From assembly GCA_963556145.1 (NCBI GenBank), contig OY744473.1:4154001-4218000 (forward strand): a stretch of 64,000 nucleotides of DNA, given 5' to 3'. The DNA comes from Hygrocybe punicea. Its lineage: Eukaryota; Basidiomycota; Agaricomycetes; Agaricales; Hygrophoraceae. Positions 34,877 to 46,615 of the stretch are shown in pieces. The position numbers and the translations under genes are program-made. Position 1 is the first letter of the stretch. Each line of letters starts with the position of its first letter. The notes beneath the pieces are model-generated. The model was not told the origin of the DNA. It ran no database searches and worked only from the letters and a program-made list of their open reading frames with translations.

Positions 34877-35525
34877 TATATTGGCTGGCCAAGAGGCTTG
34901 GGTTGGCCAACCATCTTGCATATTTGGCTGGCCATCAGGCATGGGTTGGCCAATGCTCTGGGATATATTGGCTCCCCATCAGATGTGGGTTGGCCAACCA
35001 TCTTGCATATTTTGGCTAGCCATCAGGCATGGGTTGGCCAATGCTCTGGGATATATTGGCTGGCCATCAAGCATGGGTTGGCTAACCCACTGACATGTAT
35101 TGGCATCACATCATGCATGGGTTGGCTGACCAGTAGGATATTTTGGCTGGCCAGAAAGCATGGGTTAGCCAACCCACTGGCATATATGGGCTGGCCATTA
35201 GGCATGGGTTGGCCCACCCTCTGGCATATATTGGCTGGCCATCAGGCCTGGGTTGGCTGATGAGCAGGAATATGTTGCCTGGCCATAAAAAACATGTGTT
35301 GGCTGACCTACTGATATATATTGGCATCCCATCAAGCATGGGTTTGCTGACCAGCAGGGATATTTGGGTTGGCCTGAAAGCATAGATTAGCCAACCCTCA
35401 GGCAGATATTAACTAGCCATCAGGCCTCGGTTCACTGAATAGCAGCGAAATGTGGCTGACCAGAAATCCATTATCTGGACAGTCAGCATGGGTTGACCAA
35501 TAGTATGGAGTACATTGGCTAGTCA
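34877..35525. repeat. minisatellite, ~43-bp unit, about 15 copies
   Basis: Imperfect tandem units of the form atattggctggccatcagg...catgggttggccaa recur every ~43 bp. Because 43 is not a multiple of three, all three frames are open in places and give Trp/Gly/Leu-rich pseudo-peptides. Copies diverge towards the right end. Confidence 0.85.
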
Positions 35526-36023
35526 ACTAATGGTGCTTGGCCTACCAAGGAACCACTTCTTGTGGGAATTTGATGGGCTTGTCATTATTTGCTCTTGTCA
35601 GTATTTGTTCATGTGACTCAACTTGTTATGTTGATTGTGTCACATGTGTGATGTCACATCTGGGCACCCCACCTGACCTTCCTACACTAAGAGCCTAACA
35701 ATAGTGGCTGATTATGAGTCTCAGCCACTATCGTTAGGCTCTAGTTTGCTAAAATCCCTTCCCCAGCCATAATTCATGTACCAAACCTTGAGTAAACATA
35801 GTAATGTATAAGTAAAATTGTAGTGTCCTATATATATGGTAATAACCCATTTGGGAACGTCACGTCCAGTCAGGAACAAGGGTGCTGATGGGCTTGGGCT
35901 TTCCCATCACCATTTCCATGTGCCCATCACTTACTGGCATGCACACTCATTGTTGTCAATGTTGAGCATGACTATTTCACTCTCCCACTGTCTTTTCTTG
36001 CGGAATTTTTTATATATCATAGA
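35526..36023. other. intergenic repeat-rich sequence
   Basis: No gene seen. It contains the hairpin at 35691-35741 and an AT-rich tatatatatgg at about 35829. Confidence 0.3.
35691..35741. repeat. 21-bp stem inverted repeat
   Basis: GAGCCTAACAATAGTGGCTG pairs with CAGCCACTATCGTTAGGCTC (one mismatch) around a short loop (attatgagtct). It is likely a tiny MITE remnant or a chance hairpin; a terminator role is not expected in a fungus. Confidence 0.7.
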
Positions 36024-36472
36024 TTAGTGTTGGGGAAGTTTGGTCTCAGACCGATCCAAACCCGGTTTAGACTGAACCAAAACTGGCGGTTTCAGTTTCG
36101 GTTTGGGAATTTTTGGCTGAGACCGAACCGTTCAGTCTCTGGTTTGGAGATTTGGCCACAGGACAAAACGGTTTCAAACTCAGTTTGAACCGCAAACCGA
36201 CAGTCCAAAGTTGGCTACTTGGCTGACTTCGAAAGTCACCCAAAGTCACCAACCCCCACCAGCAACACCCCCGATGTATGCCAAATGAGGACAACGGAGC
36301 ACCCGAGGTGCACAAAACAGGCAGCAGGGTACTCCCTGCTGCCCACGTATGTTTTTTTTTTTTTTTACTTTTTTTATTTGACACTAACTCACATTTACAG
36401 TAGTAAGTTACAGTCAACGGCCACCATGGCCATCACCACTACTACCACCACGGCCACCACGGCCACCACCAA
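36024..36472. repeat. diverged element end with CGGTTT/AACCG words
   Basis: Begins ttagtgttggggaagtttgg and is full of cggttt, aaccg and gaaccg words, like the ends of the element at 36473-37732. It may be the left part of an older copy into which that element inserted. No partner end was located. Confidence 0.4.
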
Positions 36473-37732
36473 CTAGTGTTGCCGAAGTTCGGTTCAGTCC
36501 ATTTTTTGGAAAACCGGAACCGAAACCATTTGTTCAGTTCAGCCAAATGCCAAACCGGAACCGGAACCACATCGAATGGTTTCAACGTGTTCGGTCTGCA
36601 TTCCAACACGGTTTGAACCGTGAACCAACCTCCAAATCTCCTCGTGAAGACCAGGCACACATCAATTGATGTGGCGCTGGGTTTCACAAGGGAAGTAGGA
36701 GGTGGGATGGGAGGTGGAGTGGTTGTAGGAACTCGGGGAGGAGAGGAGATGGGGATGCTAGCCCCCTCACCCCCTCACCACCTATTTGACCTTGCGACAC
36801 CAGATGCACGTCAATTGATGTGTCACCGTGTGTTCGCGAGGTGGAACGGGGTTGGGGGTGTCTTCGGGCTGGGGCATCCTCAGGCTGGGGCGTCTTCGGG
36901 CCCGGTACGGTGCATTGGCGGGCGGATGGAGGCGGGATGGTCAAATGCGTGGACCGTGCCTGTCTGCGGTGGTGGGGAAAATTCTACAGCAAACGAAAAA
37001 AGACTTACCTGGCGACCGGGGGTGGGTGCACCACTCTCCTGGCCAGTTCTCTTGCTTTCCGCATTTTTGTTGTGCGTGGTTGTTGCTGGTGCCATTGTTG
37101 TTGCCGCTGCCATTGTCATTGTTGTTGCCATTGCCATTGTCGTTGTCATTGCGGTTGCTGCTGCTGTGATTGCAGTTGCTGTCACTGGGGGTCATTTGGC
37201 AATTGTCGTTGTCATTGTCATTGTCATTGTCATTGTCGTTGGGGTGGTGGCATTGGTGGTGGTGGTGGTGGTGTTGCCACTGCCGTTTCTGCTGCCGCTG
37301 CTGCTATCGATTCACTCTGACTCACGTTGGAACGTGAGGGAGGTGGTTGGGTGGAGTTGACCATGGGCGCCTGAGTTATGCGGTCAAGGTGGGCCACGGG
37401 GGGCTGTTCTATGTAAGATAATGTCAGTAAATGATGAAATCAAGCCATTACTTACAGTGGTTTTTGAGTAACGTTAGTGTTGAGTCGTCATGCGTGTATG
37501 TTTAAGGTCACATGACCTAAGTTCACACGACTGCATACAAAAAAATGCGAAAAATTGAGTATCTAAATGAGTATCTATGTACGTAAATATATATTACGGT
37601 TCGAGGTTTGAACCATGTTTGAACGCGGTTTGAACCGCATGTCAGTGCCAGAACCACAAATGAAACCAGCGGTTCGGTTTGCGGTTCAAACCGGGTTCCG
37701 ATCGGTTCCGAACCGAACTTCGGCATCACTAG
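36473..37732. mobile_element. 1.26-kb non-autonomous element with inverted ends
   Basis: The left end CTAGTGTTGCCGAAGTTCGG and the right end, inverted, CTAGTGATGCCGAAGTTCGG match with one mismatch over 20 bp. Subterminal regions are packed with CGGTTC/GAACCG words. The TAGTG...CACTA termini resemble hAT-like elements, but no 8-bp target duplication is evident. The interior encodes no recognisable transposase; a long ORF (36620-37360) is simple-sequence in character. Confidence 0.55.
37060..37310. repeat. trinucleotide/hexanucleotide simple repeats
   Basis: Runs of GTT/GCC/ATT words (tgttgttgcc, gtcattgtcattgtcatt) followed by a GGT run inside the 1.26-kb element. Confidence 0.85.
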
Positions 37733-38635
37733 GCTTCCATGTCGCTGTTGTTGTTGACCTGTGTTGCATCATTTGTCACCTCCATTGGTGTCACTGGCAC
37801 TAGGGGATCTAAAGTTGTGTCGTCCTTTGGCTGTGTAGTAGTCTTAGTGGTTTTTCTGGGAGATTTCTTGCTGTTGCTGGGTCCTGGCATAGGTGGACAA
37901 AATAAATGTAGTAGTGATTGAGAATTGATCCTGGGGGTCAGAACTCTTGATGAAAACTCGTGTTTAATGGACTCTTGGGTCTGGACTGTGATATGGGAGA
38001 TATGGGGTGCCGTGAGGCCTTGTGCAGTGCTCGTGTGTGAGGGGACTCTTGTAGGGGAACTCTTATTGGCGAAGACTCATGTTTTATGGCTGCGTAGGGT
38101 ACTTGTATTTTTGAGGGACTTGTGGGTGAGGACTTTTGGCTCGAAAAAAGGCTAAGGAACAGAGCTTGGGTGAGGTTCAAATCACGATCTCATCACCAGG
38201 TGGAGTGGGCAGGGGTGTCCTAGAGCTAGTCGCAATGCTCTGGAAAGCTATGATCTCGATAGTGATGATCTCTGTCTACTACATGTCTAAACTAGGTAGT
38301 CCAACAGTCACGTGACTAGCTGTAGTCCTACTACTACAACGGCATACCATATTCACCCAAGGCATCAAGAAAAAGATCTAGGACTGTTATTGCATGATTA
38401 TTTGTGCTTGCCCATAAGGCAGTAACCTGTAATTTTATATGGTGGTTCAGTTTTCATAATAGAATAGTTGTCTGCTGAACTGACTGTTCTGGAGTAGCCA
38501 TCAATGAATCCATGTATGACTATCCCCCATCATATCAATTTATGATGACCATCGAGATGCCATAAGGCATTAGGCCACTTTACAAGATACTTCTTCCATC
38601 GGATCACTTTTCATTCTCGCAAAACCTGACCCAGC
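37733..38635. other. no gene recognised
   Basis: Short ORFs only (37925-38155 plus, 37938-38180 minus) with no domain. Probably transposon-derived flank. Confidence 0.3.
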
Positions 38636-39406
38636 CTATCCACCCACTTCAACGATAATTTTACATGATGGCATTGGATTTGAAGCCCATTGTTTCATAG
38701 AAACCCAACTAGGTAGCGTATTCCTGATTCTGGTTTTCAAGCCTTGAATGTCCAGATCAGCATTGTTGATCCTGGAATATTGTGGGAGAACACCGTGCCA
38801 TTTCATATGTAGATGAAGTACATTCCGATGCATGCCGAGTAAGTCTGCAAGTTCAGTGAGCCTCAGCTGGTGTTGGGCAGAGGAGGTTTCATGGGGAAAA
38901 TTGAGATTGACTACTTTATGAGGATGTCCTGGTTTGCCAGTTCGAACTAAGGTGACCACGTCTGGTACTATGATTCAAGTGTCCTCACTAGAATACAGAG
39001 TACAATAAAAATGGTAACAATTCATGTTAAAATTTACCCACCATTCTCCAGCGAGCTCCCCAATGCCCCATAGAGTGACCACCAGATTCCCAAACAGCTC
39101 AGCACCAGTCTGGAGCCATTCTGCAGGCAATCGAGACACATTGGGACTCTCTTCAGCCTCATTCTCCTTTTCCATCACAACAAGAACAGGTATAGCATCA
39201 GAGATTATGATATTGATGTGAAAAGCTACTTGGAGTGGGTCGATGGCAGAATCTTGCTGGATGATGTTAGATGCATGACGGTAAATGTTGGCCAGTACTT
39301 GATGGGCAATTTGAATGTTGGCTGACCAAGTGTGATGCGATGCATGAGGTAGAGAAGGGAAGGTTGATGGAAGAGTTAGAGGAGATGGAGGTGCAGGTGA
39401 ACTCAT
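38636..39406 (-). pseudogene. N-terminal fragment of a DDE integrase-core protein
   Basis: Exon 1 (from 39406: MSSPAPPSPLTL) and a second segment read like the start of the integrase-core-domain proteins abundant in Agaricomycete genomes. The second segment holds RTGKPGHPHKVVNLNF and a helix-turn-helix (LTELADLLGMHRNVLHLHMKWHGV) followed by YSRINNADLDIQGL. The expected catalytic part (a WHxDGHHK-type block with the DDE residues) is missing; after WVSMKQW the frame ends at 38636. A putative intron near 38993-39045 joins the pieces. It is a truncated, inactive copy. Confidence 0.6.
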
Positions 39407-39599
39407 ACTTGAGCACCCAAGGTCAAGACTGGTAGTCCAAATTGGTAAATCACAAATTGGTAAATCACTTCAGTCCATTAGCTTGATTCACTCCTCTGAT
39501 ATGCTTATATATAATTGGTAGCAACTAAGTTATGACTAGGAAGATGTTTTTTAAATATATTAACCTCATCGTGCAAACACGCAGTTTCTATCATGGGAA

Positions 39600-39940
39600 T
39601 TAATAAAAGTGCATTTGTCATGCCATAATCCGGTGCTGTCAACCACTCTCCCACCATGTCCACCTCTCCTGGTCATCTCCTGCCCTCTCCATCCCTCCCC
39701 CACCCTCTCTTTCACTTCCCTGCCCTCTCCCAGCCTCTCCCACATTCCCCCACCCTCCTGCAATGCCTCCCACCCTCACCCCCCACCCGATGACATCTCA
39801 TGTATATTCTGTAGACATTCTTATAATAAAGGGGCTTTATGATCAACACATTTTTCAGCACATAAAATAATACATGAGAGTACATTTTTTAATTTCAGAT
39901 TTTGCTTCAATATGACTCTTGGGTTACCATACAAGGAACT
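39600..39940. repeat. solo arm related to the 57.9-59.3 kb element
   Basis: The order gctgtcaacca, then a long CCCTCTCCC-rich tract, then attcttataata, ctttatga and caacacatttttc, and finally aatatgactct matches the right arm of the TIR element at 57884-59349, but is more diverged. The segment lacks the other arm. Confidence 0.65.
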
Positions 39941-40099
39941 GCCAAAAGATGAATGTACAAAAGGACAAAGCCTGAGAAAAATGTCTTTCGAAACTCAAAT
40001 CGCAGGCGAGACAACGAAGAAAAAGGGCACATACGCTCCCTGCAACGCATGTTGATCCAGCACGGTGACCAGGAATCAAATTGTTTCGCGCAGTTTCAC
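39941..40099. other. 3' flank of the kinase-like gene
   Basis: No independent feature seen between the solo arm and the stop codon of the minus-strand gene. Confidence 0.4.
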
Positions 40100-42789
40100 T
40101 CAGATCCGCTTGATGGCCACAACTTTTCCAGTGGCGTCGCGTGGTCTAAGTTTGTATGCCTGCGCGGTGGATCCTCCTGTGGTATCCTCATCCTCGATCA
40201 CACGCTTCGCCCTGCCTTTGCCCTGCTCTTTTGCATTGGTGACAACACGTATTTCAGGCTCCACACTGCTAGTCTTCTCCTTCTCGTTTTCATCAATGAT
40301 ATCATGCAGCATATCATAAAACAGCGCTTCTTCTTCCCTCAAGTCGTCTTCGGAAGCGTCCTGCAGGGCTTGGTCGAAATCGATAATTGTGACATCACCC
40401 GAGTCATTGACGAGGAGATTTTCGAGACGCAAGTCACCGTGCAAAACACCCACAGCATGGATCGACTTCAATGCGGACATAAATGCAACACTAAAGTTAT
40501 ATGCTCCATTAATTTGTGCAGTTTGAAGCCAGCGACTAAAATAACATACCATTCAGCAGATGAAATGGACGTTCCCCGGTCCTGAAGTGAAGTACCGCTG
40601 TGAGACATCAGAAGACAAGAGGGACCTTCCTCCTCGGCATCGTGGAAAACTCCAAGGACGGTCGGAATGCCTTCAACACCCTCCTGTGTCATGTGGGTAT
40701 AAATGGAGAACTCCGGGACCAAGCGTTCTTGCTGATCATCGGTGAACGCGAGCTTGGCGGCAATTTCAATTGTCGAGCTTTTATTTCCCGTTTCGATTTC
40801 AAGGATTCCGCCGTGGGTTATCCCAGTCGTTCCTTCGCCTAACTGGGAAGTCAAGAACAGCAACAGACGTACATCCTTAGGAAAATTTTTAGCTGGAGAG
40901 GTGGGTGGGGTAGGGACCCCGTCATTGTTCGAATTTATACGAGCGCCACGGTAGAAAATGGCCGGCCTGACAGTATTGTAGATGTCGTACTTCAAGTGCA
41001 GCAGAAGAACCCCGCGAGATAGAGATTGTTGCGCCGCCCACTTGTTAAAATTATACGGAAAATCAGTAACAAAGGCAAACTGCATCATGTGCGCTTACCC
41101 CAATATCTGATTCAGGAGCGTCATCATCCTTCGGCTCCGGTGCAGGATCTTTTGCTTGACGACCTCCTTGTGCACCCAGCCTAGACTTCTTCTTCGGTGG
41201 GGCATGTTTGTCATCCGCATCAGAATCGGGGCGCTTCTGGTCTGTTCCCCCGGGAATGTAGGGATCAACGTCGGGTGGTAGGTCGCCTTGGGGGTCCACT
41301 TTGTCCAACTCATTTCGGAGAAATGCATCCTCTACAGCTTCGATATAAATGCCGATTTGCACTTTTCCATAACCAGGGCGTTCCAAATGCGGAACATGAA
41401 GGAGATCAGAAATGTAGAGCGTTTGCGAGCGGCGATGACGAACAGCGATGAATTCGAAATTTCCCAAATGCAAAATAATTAATGTCGTGTTACATCGTAC
41501 ACCTTGCGCCCATGCCTTCGGAAAAATCAAGTAACATCATTCCGGTCCTGTATGAGAGATCTACTGACCTGTTGGATAAGTTTTTGTGCGGTAAGAGGTC
41601 CTGGACCGCCCAGCACTGTCGTATTTGTTGGCGCCGTCAGTAAGCTTGGAGCCTTTGAGTCTCCTAACGAAGATTCTACGTCCGCACTCCTCGCCTGCCA
41701 AAATCCTATCGATGTGTTTGCTTTGGCACCCGACCTCGGTTTCAGTAATCCCTTGCTTGATGGACTTAGCTTCGGACTCGGTCCAGCCTTAGGAACAGCC
41801 TTCCCACTCCTAGCACCTTTGGCGTTGTACTTCAGCTGCTGGTCAAATTCATTGACAATTTGTAACGAGGATCCCCCTCGTTTCAAAGAATCGTCCAAGA
41901 TATCTTCCCGACTCCTCTCAGTATGTGAGGTTTGGGACTGATCCTCGTCAGCCAGGTCGGGGTCGATCCAAGGTGTCGTAACCAGTGAGAGGGTTGCAGG
42001 GGCATCCCAACCCATGAATCGTCTCTGCGTTACGTGACCATATTTTTTCGACGGACAAGGGTCACCTTTGCAAAATTCCCATCTAAATTCGCCATTAAAC
42101 GCCAGAGCCAAGAGCGAGAACATCACGTCTTTGTGTCCTTCGGACAAACTCTTGATCTCCCATGTCGCCAAGTCACGGTATCGGGTCTGGATCTCCATCA
42201 ATGGAGTCCGTTTGTCTTCATCTACAAAGTCCCACGTTAAGAACTGTTCTTCGCCATCTCGTCCTCGTTTCATGACAGCTCTCGGAGCCTTCACCTGCAG
42301 GGAGCCATCACATATGGCATGACCATGGTTTTGAGGTACCGTCGACCAAGTTAGAGCAGTGTCCCAAACTCCAGGGTGTAGAGAAAGAGTCGAGGCGACA
42401 TAGACACAGTAAGGGACTGTAGCGACACGGTAGAACTCTGCGACAGATGCTTCATTCTTCATCAGATTTTCCTCCCTACTTACTAAGCTCCGGTGCACTT
42501 CGTCTGTCAAGAATCCTTTGGTCGGAGGAGGTAGTATGATCTTTCTGTCTTCGATAGACTTGAGTTTGTTATCGACGACGCGCGCAATTTTCTTGTGAAG
42601 GTGTTTAACGTGTTCGATTGTCTTGAGAACGAGATGAGGGGCAAGATGCATATCATAAAACGCTGGTTGGCGAGTGTTTTTGGAGCGGCTGCCTCCTTCT
42701 TCGGGCGGGGCGAGGTCTAGAAAAGGGGGATTCCAGTCGAAGAGAGCATTAAGCTCTTCCACGATCTCCGAAGACCCAAGGGTAGACAT
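40100..42789 (-). CDS. large protein-kinase-like protein with HGDLR loop
   Basis: Four exons join in frame: 42789 to about 41570, then from AWAQGVRCNT, then from WAAQQSLSRGV, then from VAFMSALKSIH. The N-terminal ~400 residues (start MSTLGSSEIVEELNALFDW; KNEASVAEFYRVATVPYC; RAVMKRGRDGEEQFLTWDF) form a conserved domain of unknown function. The kinase-like part has GEGTTGITHGG, AAKLAFT (candidate Lys), GIPTVLGVFHDAE, a VLHGDLRLENLL catalytic loop and TIIDFDQA (DFD in place of DFG). Key Asp and Asn residues are present, so activity is possible. Similar proteins are known from Agaricomycetes. The C-terminus is basic. The role is unknown. Confidence 0.78.
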
Positions 42790-43149
42790 GATTCGGAAAA
42801 GCAAACGAGGGATTAAGTGAATGCGAAGCCAATATGTGTACAATGGAAACTTAATAGAATAACGACGGCGGCTTGGGGAGTTGGGTGGAGGCACCAGGTT
42901 CAACTTGTAGCACTGTTGTACATGTATTTTTCGAGTGTGCGAAGTTGCGAACAATAACCAGAGGTCCAGAACTACATATATTCGTTCCAAGTTCCCTGTA
43001 ACGAAAGCAAGCGGACCTCATCAGCGTGATGGTACAAGGGAGTCGGTCTCCAGTAGTGTCTCTTCAGTGCGTATCCTCGATTGATGTGCCGCTGTATGTA
43101 TATTCAAAATAGAAAATCAACATACAACTCTGCTCACGCATTCTCGATT
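42790..43149. promoter_or_regulatory. upstream region of the kinase-like gene
   Basis: A minus-strand frame stays open above the ATG at 42789 (to 42990), so an upstream start cannot be excluded. No defined promoter element was seen. Confidence 0.3.
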
Positions 43150-43390
43150 CTTCTTGACCTTGCGATCCGAAGAGGGGACATACAAGTCTTGTTCCATTTG
43201 TCTTCCAGTTCAAATGATCACCCGCAGAACACAGTTGAATAACAAACAGATCTACGTTATGGAGTCCACCTGTCCCCATCTCGGAGCAGACTTAGCTCAT
43301 GCCGAGATTGAGGAATACGTCTCGAGAGTACTGTAGTGGCTGTGGCAGCGCGAACATGAGGTTCTATCCATGTTATAGGCGTCCAAGAAC
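43150..43390 (+). pseudogene. Rieske [2Fe-2S] domain fragment
   Basis: NNKQIYVMESTCPHLGADLAHAEIEE is the first half of a Rieske cluster motif (C-x-H, here CPH), as in fused ferredoxin/nitrite-reductase-like oxidoreductases. The second half (a CPWH-type pair) is absent; only a degraded VVAV-like stretch and stops follow. It is a short remnant without a surrounding gene. Confidence 0.5.
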
Positions 43391-43622
43391 TAAGTTGCGA
43401 TGTATAGGTTATTGGAGCGACGCCTGTACAGCGAATGCATCTTCCATCTGACCACTAACACGTGGTGACACAAAAACCTATACAAGCACGGTGTATTCAC
43501 GGAACCGACGGCAATTAATCAGCGCCGTCAAACGATGATTTGTTCTGGTTCAAGTGTTGCCCCATCCATGGAAGTCTCTTGGAAGTCTGTTGGAAGACTG
43601 CACAGTGTAGTGTGTCCGAGTC
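43391..43622. promoter_or_regulatory. metacaspase upstream region
   Basis: No clear promoter element or gene. Confidence 0.3.
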
Positions 43623-45889
43623 ATGACCGCACCCTTTCCTCCTACTGGGCGTTCAGAGGCGGTGATGGTGCGCACTCTGCGTGCCATGTACAACAGGTTT
43701 CTGCACAGCGATGCACCCAAATCGCCCTTAAATTCAGCTCAGTGTCCCACGTATGCCATGACTCACACTACTCGCATCTCCCCCGCGACATTGTGTCGGA
43801 TAGCTTCCTCGCGCGTAACAACATACATCTCTGACAAGTTCTCCAAGTTGAAAAGGACCATCTTCAAGTTACCGCTTGCGACTATGGCCCCAACGAGAAA
43901 GGCACTCCTCATCGGTATCAACTATGAGACGATTGTCGGTTCATCCGGATCTCAGGCACTCAGCGGTTCACATCACGATGTGTTGGAGGTCAAAAAGATC
44001 CTGGAGTGTGAGTGTCTCTGGGGTTACTTATATATGTCTGACGGCATGGTCCCTGAATACCATCTCAGCTCTTTACCACTACGAGGAGAAAGATATCACC
44101 GTCATGCTCGATGGGGTTACCGGTGAAGGTCTTGAGCCGACGCATGCCAATATTGTGAATAGATTGTGTCATCCGAAATTAGATTCGTGTGCTAATCCAA
44201 GTCTGGTGTGCAGATCAAACAAATCAAGCTCCTAGTTCAAGACGCCAAAGCAGGCGATCACTTCGTGTTTCATTGTAGGTTTTTATTGCAACTTTTTCGT
44301 GACATTGACTCGGATATTCAACGAGTCGGACTTCAATTACGCAGTCTCGGGACATTCTACGCAGGTCATCAACAGGAGCGGCACCGAAGAGGATGGGATG
44401 GATGAAGGTGTGTAGAGATATCGATCACGTTTGTCTGGTCTAATTCTAGCCTCAGCGCTTATACCAATCGACGAGAAGATTATTATCGACGATGTATGTC
44501 ACTTCGTTTTTTTGTCTTCTCGCTGTCTTTGCCAATGCCTTTCGTGATTCTATAGGAACTCAAACGACATCTCGTTGATACCTTGCCGGCGGGAAGCAGT
44601 CTTGTGGTGAGTTTACTTCTTTCTTTTTCTTCTTCCGAATACACTCTCCAACCTTCTGACAGGCGATATTCGATACCTGCCACTCCGGGTCGTTACTTGG
44701 TATGTCCGGTGTTTCGGCCTTCTAGGTATCTGAACCGATTTGTTGTGTAAATTTGTGTTTTCTAGATCTTGACCATCACCGTTGTAACCGTGTTTGGGTA
44801 CCCTGGGAAAATAAAGGGATCCGCAGTCCAGATCCAAGGCGGAACCCCGTTGGTGTGTTCTTTCTCCATTTCATGGTGTGTTGTTGAACAAACTCCTTAC
44901 ATACTGGACTTTTAATTCAGTTCGACGCCGTGACATATGTAGGTGTCGGGACTGTTTTATTCGTCCTGTTTTTTGTGTCTGACTTCTTCGTAACTTGAAG
45001 GCTGTTCCAAGCCATACACTAGAAAGCGATCAGGAGAATCGACGTCTAGTTCCCGGAGACCGTCGGCGAAGAGTACCGCTTCTTTGAAGAATTTGGAAAT
45101 CGATGTGAATGACCCGCCGTTGTCGCCTATACCGCAATTCGACTCTCCCGTGGCACGTTTTTGTGACGGTTGGTGTAGGGATACCTGGCCCGTTGTTGAG
45201 GGCAAGGCGCACGTGGTGAGGCTTTTACGATTGCTAGACGACTTTCAAAGGCTGATTTCGTTTGTCTCCGTAGATATGTTTGTCTGCTGCCAAGGACAGT
45301 CAGATGGCATGGGAATTGGGTAACGAATCCATGACGATGGTACGTTGTGTTGTATGTTAATTTCCAAACGCTGATGATTGCCTTACATACAGGCAATTGT
45401 TCGGGTTTTGAGTAAGGTTTCCCTTTCTCGAGTTAAATTTATCTTTCCTGAACTGGCTTTCGTCGCAGAGACGAACCCTTGCCCATCACTAAGAGATCTG
45501 ATGACGCATTTGAGGTTAGTTTAACTACTGTGCTGGATACGATGCCAATAAGTAACATCGCCTGACAGCCACGATATCCACCGCTTGTCCCTTGTGCTGC
45601 ACCAAGCAGCACGAAAAAAGAGGCTTCTGGAACTTCAATCAGACCCCGATCCCGCCTTGAAGAATCTCCCCGATTTCGAGATGAACAATTTCCAAAACCC
45701 ACAGGTGGGTGCTTCCTCTGCGATGATTTGATCCGAGTGCTGAGATGCTTTTCCTTTTGTTCTTGCCACAAGCTGTCGAGCCATTACCCGCTGGTGAGTC
45801 TTCTTTGGTTACTCACGCGTGATTGGATGATCCATATACCGATTAACTTTTGTTGTGAATAGGACCTTGACTCTGTTTTTACTGTGTGA
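43623..45889 (+). CDS. type I metacaspase (caspase-like cysteine protease)
   Basis: About 13 exons with good splice sites give a complete p20/p10-like protease. Blocks in order: KALLIGINYE, SGSHHDVLEVKKIL, YHYEEKDITVMLDG, KLLVQDAKAGDHFVFHF-SGHS (catalytic His), EEDGMDE, IIIDDELKRHLVDTLPAGSSLV, AIFDTCHSGSLL (catalytic Cys), and DLDHHRCNRVWVPW. A Ser-rich loop, ICLSAAKDSQMAWE and a C-terminal tail ending LDSVFTV follow. Metacaspases cleave after Arg/Lys, need calcium, and act in stress responses, protein quality control and cell death. The start is ambiguous: 43623 adds an 87-residue basic leader before the ATG at 43884. The Gly/Pro/Gln-rich prodomain of many type I enzymes is absent. Confidence 0.92.
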
Positions 45890-46615
45890 TTTGTTGTCCC
45901 GAAGTCGAATACGTGGTAGCGCACTGTCCAACTTGTACAGCGTTACGTACCTTTATCATATTTTAGTGTAACCTTGCTGGTATTAATGAACACGAGCTGG
46001 AACGAAACGAGGCAAGCCTGATTGGAGCACGTTGTGTAAGAGGCGAAGAGAAGGTGATGGGAATGGTCAAGCGCTGAAGCCTGGTATCAGGCCCCTGTAA
46101 CAGGGAATCATGTCTACGCAAGGAGACGTATCAGTGTCAGAACTGGCCAGTCATGACAACAAGATTTACTAGTAGCAAACGGACTGCCTTGTAAGCACGC
46201 CCAGGCCACGGAGACCCTTGGCGCCAGACGCCAGTGTTCAGACGATCAGGAGAGGTGCCCTGCCTACAATCAGCGTGAGCAGCATCTGGATCCTCGACAC
46301 AGCCGCGGTGGTGAAGAGCCCCAGTGACTGAGTGAATAGTTGATTGTTTGACCCGTGGTTACCATGCCTGCGGTGCGCTAAATACAGGCTGGGCTAGGCT
46401 GAGCTCATCGCGCTCACTGCCTCCCAGATGGGGAAACCTGAATAAAAAAAAATAACTGGCGGACGTCGGACTAATTTTACCCCCGCAGCCCCAAGCTTTC
46501 CCCCTTGCATTTCAAGGTTTCAACGCCCCGTCAATCCTGATCCCAACCGCAACAGAATATCCCGGGTACAGTGCAGCAGCAGCCTGGTTTCCAAATCAGT
46601 GGTCTGAATGTCGCA
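45890..46615. promoter_or_regulatory. promoter region of the Zn2Cys6 gene
   Basis: About 725 bp without ORFs of interest. It must include the metacaspase 3' end and the transcription-factor promoter. A short A run (~46442-46451) is visible; no specific binding sites can be assigned. Confidence 0.35.

Noticed and set aside
34712..35260. 182-codon Trp/Gly-rich ORF
   Set aside because: It is a translation of the 43-bp minisatellite; all frames are similarly open.
35691..35741. Hairpin as a transcription terminator
   Set aside because: Rho-independent termination does not apply to a nuclear fungal genome; more likely a repeat remnant.
36620..37360. 246-codon ORF with a Val/Ile-rich tail
   Set aside because: Generated by GTT/GTC simple repeats inside a non-autonomous element.
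38160..38210. Possible tRNA T-arm (aggttcaaatcac)
   Set aside because: No matching acceptor, D or anticodon stems could be drawn around it.
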